Source of the DNA: Promicromonospora sp. Populi
Lineage (GTDB): Bacteria; Actinomycetota; Actinomycetes; Actinomycetales; Cellulomonadaceae
NCBI RefSeq assembly: GCF_041081105.1
Contig: NZ_CP163528.1
Coordinates: forward strand, 1,302,001-1,366,000
Reading direction: 5' to 3'
Length of the DNA: 64,000 nucleotides
In this document: positions 62,556 through 64,000 of the stretch, piece after piece
Position numbering within the stretch: the stretch's first letter is position 1
Layout: each line of letters starts with the position of its first letter
Notes under the pieces: model-generated
The model's database searches: none
Told to the model about the DNA's origin: nothing
What the model saw: the letters and a program-made list of their open reading frames with translations, nothing else
Position numbers and translations under genes: made by a program

Positions 62556-64000
62556 CTAGCGCACGGCCTCCGGACGCCCGATCGCGGCCTCTATCTGCGC
62601 GAGCACCCGCCGGGACCGCTCCAGCTCGGGCCGGTACCGCTCCGGCAGGTCGGCAGCGAGCCGTCGGCGCATCTCCACGGCGTCCCGCGCGTGCCCGAGC
62701 GCGGCGGCGTTGTCGCCGACCGCGCTCAGCGCGCTGGCGAGGTTGGAGACAGCCAGCGCCAGGTCGGGCCGGTGCTTGTCCGGGTTCTCGACGGCGAGCT
62801 GCCGCCGCATCATCACCGCCTCCTTCATGGGCCGCAGCGCGTCGTCGGCCCGGTCCAGGTCAAGGAGGGTCGCGCCCAGGTTCGCGAGCGCCTCGGCGAG
62901 GCCGGTGCGGTACTTCTCCGGCTGGTCGCGCACGAGGCGGCGCAGCATGTCGACGGCCTCCTGGGTGGGCGGGAGGGCCTCGTCGAACCGGCCCAGGTCG
63001 GCGTATCGCACGCCGAGGTTGGACAGGGACTGCGCGAGGTACTTCAGCGATCGGGCGTTCTGGCTCGCGAGCCCCCGGCGGATGCCCACCGCCTCCTCCT
63101 CCAGCAGCACCGCCTCGTCATACCTGCCGCGCCGGGCGTACGTGACGCCGAGGTTGGAGAGCGAGTGGGCGAGGTAGTGCAGGTACCGGTCGGGGTGCTC
63201 GCGGGCGAGCCCGCGCCGGATCTCCAGCGCCTCCCGCTCCAGCCGGAGCGACTCGTCGGCGCGGCCCGTGGTCGAGTACAGGGCGCCGAGCGCGGACAGC
63301 GCGCCGGCGAGGTCGGGCCGCGTGCCCCGCTCGTTCTCCTTCGCGAGCCCGCGCTGCAGCTCCAGTGCCTCCAGGAGCACCACGCCCGCCTCCTCGTAGC
63401 GCCCGAGGGCCTCCAGCGTGGTGCCGAGCTGGCCGAGCGACCAGGCCAGCTCGCCGAGGTGTTCGGGGCGGGCGGCGGCCAGCCGGCGCCGGATCGCTAC
63501 GGCCTCCGCGTTCGCGGGCAGCGCGTCCGCGGGCCGCCCGTTCTCGGTGAGGGCCTCGAAGTTGCCCAGTACCGCGGCGACGCGTGGTTCGTACTGGACG
63601 GGGTCGCCCTCGGCGAGGCGGCGGTAGATGTCGAGGGCGGCGCGCTGTGCCACCTCGATCTCGCCCACCCGGCCCAGCTCCGTGTAGGACACCCCGGCGC
63701 TCTGCAGGGCGCGAGCGTGCTCGGCGTCGGCCCACGGTGCGTCGCCGGCGGGCAGCTGGCGGCACAGGTTGATGACCTCCTCCTGGACGGCCAGGGCGTC
63801 GCTGTGCCTGCCGACCGCCCAGTACCCCGTCCCGAGGTTGTTCAGCGCGGTGCACAGCGCGGGGCGGTACCGCACCTCGTCGGCCCGGACGAGGCCGCGC
63901 CACAGGCCCACCGCCTCCTGCAGCCGGGCCACGGCCGCGCCGGGCTCCCCCTCGGCGACCAGCACGATCCCGAGGTCGGTCAGCGCCTCGCCGCGCTGGG
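62556..64000 (-). CDS. TPR repeat protein, 5' part outside window
   Basis: C-terminal ~480 residues of a larger protein; the frame remains open to the window edge, and the GTG near 63965 lies inside a TPR (GIVLVAEGEPGAA), so it is not the start. It is built of about ten kinesin-light-chain-like TPRs with the theme LSNLGxxYxxxGRxDEAxxxEEEAVxIRRgLA. Repeats match those of the STAND/TPR gene at 28523-31351 closely (SNLGVTYARRGRYDEAVLLEEEAVGIRRGLA there versus SNLAVTYSRAGEPEEALPLEQEALAIRRGLA). An upstream ATPase domain is expected but unseen. Convergent with the ABC exporter. Confidence 0.85.
   Translation of the reverse strand, partial: QRGEALTDLGIVLVAEGEPGAAVARLQEAVGLWRGLVRADEVRYRPALCTALNNLGTGYWAVGRHSDALAVQEEVINLCRQLPAGDAPWADAEHARALQSAGVSYTELGRVGEIEVAQRAALDIYRRLAEGDPVQYEPRVAAVLGNFEALTENGRPADALPANAEAVAIRRRLAAARPEHLGELAWSLGQLGTTLEALGRYEEAGVVLLEALELQRGLAKENERGTRPDLAGALSALGALYSTTGRADESLRLEREALEIRRGLAREHPDRYLHYLAHSLSNLGVTYARRGRYDEAVLLEEEAVGIRRGLASQNARSLKYLAQSLSNLGVRYADLGRFDEALPPTQEAVDMLRRLVRDQPEKYRTGLAEALANLGATLLDLDRADDALRPMKEAVMMRRQLAVENPDKHRPDLALAVSNLASALSAVGDNAAALGHARDAVEMRRRLAADLPERYRPELERSRRVLAQIEAAIGRPEAVR

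Overview
This window is a high-GC actinobacterial chromosome segment. rbpA, whiA, opcA, the tkt-tal-zwf-opcA-pgl order, a SARP-type regulator and frequent GTG starts all point to Actinomycetota. A member of the Micrococcales, such as Promicromonosporaceae or Cellulomonadaceae, is my best inference, but nothing in the sequence proves the family. Genes are densely packed with many 1-4 bp stop/start overlaps. I saw no tRNA, rRNA, CRISPR array, insertion sequence or prophage.

Region 1 (1-11.7 kb) is central carbon metabolism. A rightward pentose-phosphate operon (tkt, cut by the window edge, then tal, zwf, opcA, pgl) ends at a perfect 25-bp hairpin. It converges on a leftward block: whiA, gap, pgk, tpiA, secG, rbpA.

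Region 2 (11.8-20.1 kb) is an accessory block set between whiA and yvcK, which are normally neighbours. It holds a DUF1684 gene and a seven-gene operon: GNAT acetyltransferase, polar-amino-acid ABC transporter (permease, ATPase, lipoprotein) and three luciferase-like flavin monooxygenases. A perfect AT-rich palindrome lies just upstream of the operon. Its gene content recalls the Bacillus subtilis ytm/ytn operon for S-modified cysteine salvage.

Region 3 (20.2-44.6 kb) is mostly core. It contains yvcK-rapZ-uvrC, uvrA, sthA, uvrB, pcp and coaE. Interspersed are a lipoprotein, an OsmC protein, a STAND ATPase with TPR repeats, a small helical protein, a YciI protein, a secreted GH27 alpha-galactosidase, a double-hotdog protein, a TerC exporter with a probable yybP-ykoY Mn2+ riboswitch leader, and a SARP/NB-ARC/TPR regulator.

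Region 4 (44.7-64 kb) is extracellular and accessory. A two-gene operon encodes a 2095-aa protein with six LamG domains and a 1899-aa RHS/YD-repeat protein with an unrecognised C-terminal domain. A divergent gene encodes a subtilisin with two P domains. These are followed by a CYP157-like P450 lacking the ExxR motif, an ABC exporter, and a second TPR protein related to the STAND gene, cut by the window edge.
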